Source: Hoeflea sp. YIM 152468
Lineage (GTDB): Bacteria; Pseudomonadota; Alphaproteobacteria; Rhizobiales; Rhizobiaceae
Assembly: GCF_029210485.1 (NCBI RefSeq)
Contig: NZ_JARGET010000029.1
Span: forward strand, 62,001-126,000
Length of the DNA stretch: 64,000 nt
Reading direction: 5' to 3'
Made by a program: the position numbers and the translations under genes. The notes beneath the pieces are model-generated. The model was not told the DNA's origin. It did no database searches and saw only the letters and a list, made by a program, of their open reading frames with translations. This document shows, in pieces, positions 62,576-64,000 of the stretch. The first letter of the stretch is position 1. Each line of letters opens with the position of its first letter.

Positions 62576-64000
62576 CTAACTGCCGCGTCCGCCCTTGGCC
62601 CGGCCCGACAGCACGCCAAAGCCGTCGATGATGGCCTCCTGGTTTTCCAGCCGCGCCGCTTCGAGGTGGACTTCCTGCAGCGCCAGCATCAAGCCCGGAA
62701 TCGCCTCGCCGTCGCCGGCTTCCGTGGCTTCGGCAATATCGCGCTCCAGCTCGGCCCTTTGCCATTTGAGCTCGCGGGTGCGCTTGTGCAGTGCCAGCGC
62801 CTGTTGATAGCCTTCATGCGCATCTTCGGCCGCCGCCTCGACTGTCGCCGTCCAGATCCGCGCGTTCCGGATCTGGGTCTCGAGGCGGGCAATGAAAGCG
62901 CCCTGCCCGTCAGCTTCGAGCGCCTCGAACAGCCGTTCGCGGTCGAACCGTCCGCCCACCGAGGCGGCGTCGAGCATGACCTGCCAGACCCGCATCAGGC
63001 CCTTGTCGTCGAATTCCAGCGCTGACAGCTCATCAAATTCGTGGTGCAGCATCTGCGGATGATTGGCCACCGTCATCACCAGCACGGTTTCACGCAAGGA
63101 CGGCATGGCGCCATGGCCGCGCACCAAGCCGGACTGGCTCAGCCGGTCCGACACCGCCAAGGAACGCACGAACTGCAGCCCGCCACCGCGTTTGCCGTCC
63201 CGCCCGCCGCCACCATATCCGCCGCGGCCGTAAGCACCACCGCCGGATCTGCCCTTGTCCTGATTGCCAAAGCGATGGCCGGTGCCGAAAAATGCCTGCA
63301 TGCGGTCGCGCATGTCCTGCTGATAATGCCGGCGCAGGCTTTCATCGGCGATCAGCGCAGTGGTCTGCCGCAGCTTGGCTTCCAGCTCGGCGCGGCTTTC
63401 AGGGGTTTCAAACACCCCGCTCCCCGCCTCGCGCGACCAGACAATGTCAGCCAGCGGACGCGCCGATTCGATCACCTGGTCGAACGGCTCGCGGCCATCC
63501 TGACGCACCAGATCATCGGGGTCCTTGCCCGGCGGCAGCACGGCGATCCGGAGCGACCGGCCTGGGCCGATCAGCGGCAGCGCCAGATCAACGGTGCGGT
63601 TGGCGGCACGCTGGCCGGCCTCGTCACCATCAAAACACAAGACCGGATGTGGCGTCACCCGCCAGGCCAGCTTGAGCTGATTTTCGCCCAGCGCAGTGCC
63701 CAAAGGCGCGATCACATTGTCGATGCCTGCCTGCGCCAGCGCGATCACGTCCATGTAGCCCTCGACCACGATCAAGGTGCCGTCGGGACCGCAGGCGCGC
63801 CGGGCGCGGGTGAAATTGTACAGCACATTGCCCTTGTGGAAGAGCTCGGTTTCGTTGGAATTGAGGTATTTCGCCGGCGCCGTTGGCGACAGGGCGCGAC
63901 CGCCAAAGGCAATCACCCGCTCCCGCGACGACAGGATGGGGAACATGATGCGGTCGCGGAAGCGGTCATAGGAGACGGCGATTTCGGGACCGTGCACCAC
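62576..64000 (-). CDS. dnaG: DNA primase DnaG (5' end outside window)
   Basis: The C-terminal 474 residues of the primase that primes chromosomal replication. The Toprim domain is present: TLIVVEGYMDVIALAQAGID with the catalytic Glu, and PVLCFDGDEAGQRAANRTVD with the D-x-D metal site. The helicase-binding C-terminal domain follows a Gly-rich linker (about residues 248-275 of this part, GGGAYGRGGYGGGGRDGKRG). The first ~170 residues (zinc-binding domain and start of the RNA polymerase domain) are off the right edge. The stop is at 62576. It is followed by rpoD, the known dnaG-rpoD order. Confidence 0.97.
   Translation of the reverse strand: MVHGPEIAVSYDRFRDRIMFPILSSRERVIAFGGRALSPTAPAKYLNSNETELFHKGNVLYNFTRARRACGPDGTLIVVEGYMDVIALAQAGIDNVIAPLGTALGENQLKLAWRVTPHPVLCFDGDEAGQRAANRTVDLALPLIGPGRSLRIAVLPPGKDPDDLVRQDGREPFDQVIESARPLADIVWSREAGSGVFETPESRAELEAKLRQTTALIADESLRRHYQQDMRDRMQAFFGTGHRFGNQDKGRSGGGAYGRGGYGGGGRDGKRGGGLQFVRSLAVSDRLSQSGLVRGHGAMPSLRETVLVMTVANHPQMLHHEFDELSALEFDDKGLMRVWQVMLDAASVGGRFDRERLFEALEADGQGAFIARLETQIRNARIWTATVEAAAEDAHEGYQQALALHKRTRELKWQRAELERDIAEATEAGDGEAIPGLMLALQEVHLEAARLENQEAIIDGFGVLSGRAKGGRGS

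Noticed and set aside
1-64000. CRISPR arrays, rRNA operons or prophage
   Set aside because: No regularly spaced repeats of 25-40 bp, no rRNA sequence, and no capsid, portal, terminase or integrase coding sequence was seen.

Overview
The window is about 62 % GC and looks like a chromosomal segment of an alphaproteobacterium of the order Hyphomicrobiales (Rhizobiales), probably near the Rhizobiaceae/Phyllobacteriaceae and Hoeflea-like. The evidence is the gene content: a Porin_2-type porin, a DUF930 TonB-like protein, a TAXI-TRAP fused permease, an ArsR-methyltransferase fusion next to metF, an A-type RNase P RNA close to mraZ, and an rpoD-dnaG pair. No species can be named from sequence alone. 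There are no rRNA genes, no CRISPR array, no recognisable complete transposase and no prophage.

Layout. 1-1 kb: the 5' part of mraZ, leaving the window to the left, with an upstream array of TGGG boxes. 1-4 kb: a TAXI-type TRAP transporter. 4.3-10.6 kb: a vWA/DUF1194 protein whose start looks frameshifted, 5-formyltetrahydrofolate cyclo-ligase with a candidate 6S-like RNA upstream, DUF427 and YciE-like proteins, rnpB, RidA, a small lytic transglycosylase lipoprotein, an AmpD-like amidase and a TerB/DnaJ protein. 11.9-19.1 kb: a substrate-specific module made of a winged-helix regulator, a dctPQM TRAP transporter and a divergent fused hydantoinase/oxoprolinase, with a near-perfect palindrome between the divergent genes. 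19-26.6 kb: a GGDEF protein with a degenerate EAL domain, GH25 lysozyme, MltB-like transglycosylase, CPA2 antiporter and small membrane proteins. 26.8-30.4 kb: type III PLP decarboxylase, DMT exporter and amidase-signature enzyme. 30.7-34.3 kb: a 25-residue membrane peptide gene with its own terminator, metF with its ArsR-methyltransferase partner, and a MOSC protein. 34.4-43.4 kb: EttA, a pentapeptide-repeat membrane protein, an alpha/beta hydrolase, and a tightly overlapping terC/CoA-transferase/ThDP-enzyme operon. 43.9-48.8 kb: an iron locus (Bfd ferredoxin, ferric ABC permease, ferric-binding protein with an 8+9+8 palindrome upstream), split by a low-GC transglutaminase-like gene. 49-52.9 kb: MgtC, tRNA(CAU), SIMPL protein and small genes. 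52.9-54.3 kb: a non-coding mosaic of repeats, including an identical 115-bp duplication. 54.3-59.6 kb: TadG-like protein, DUF930 protein, SDR and porin. 60-64 kb: rpoD and the 3' part of dnaG.

How parts work together. Two TRAP systems and at least two metabolic modules (hydantoin/oxoproline-like hydrolysis; CoA transfer plus ThDP carboligase/decarboxylase) indicate a scavenging heterotroph. Several cell-wall enzymes (amidase, two lytic transglycosylases, GH25 muramidase) lie in the half nearest mraZ. The iron genes share a locus and probably an iron-responsive operator. Housekeeping transcription and replication genes (rpoD, dnaG) close the window.

Limits: start codons were chosen by eye from ribosome binding sites, signal peptides and family N-termini. 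RNA, operator and repeat calls rest on hand-found symmetry and were not computed or searched.
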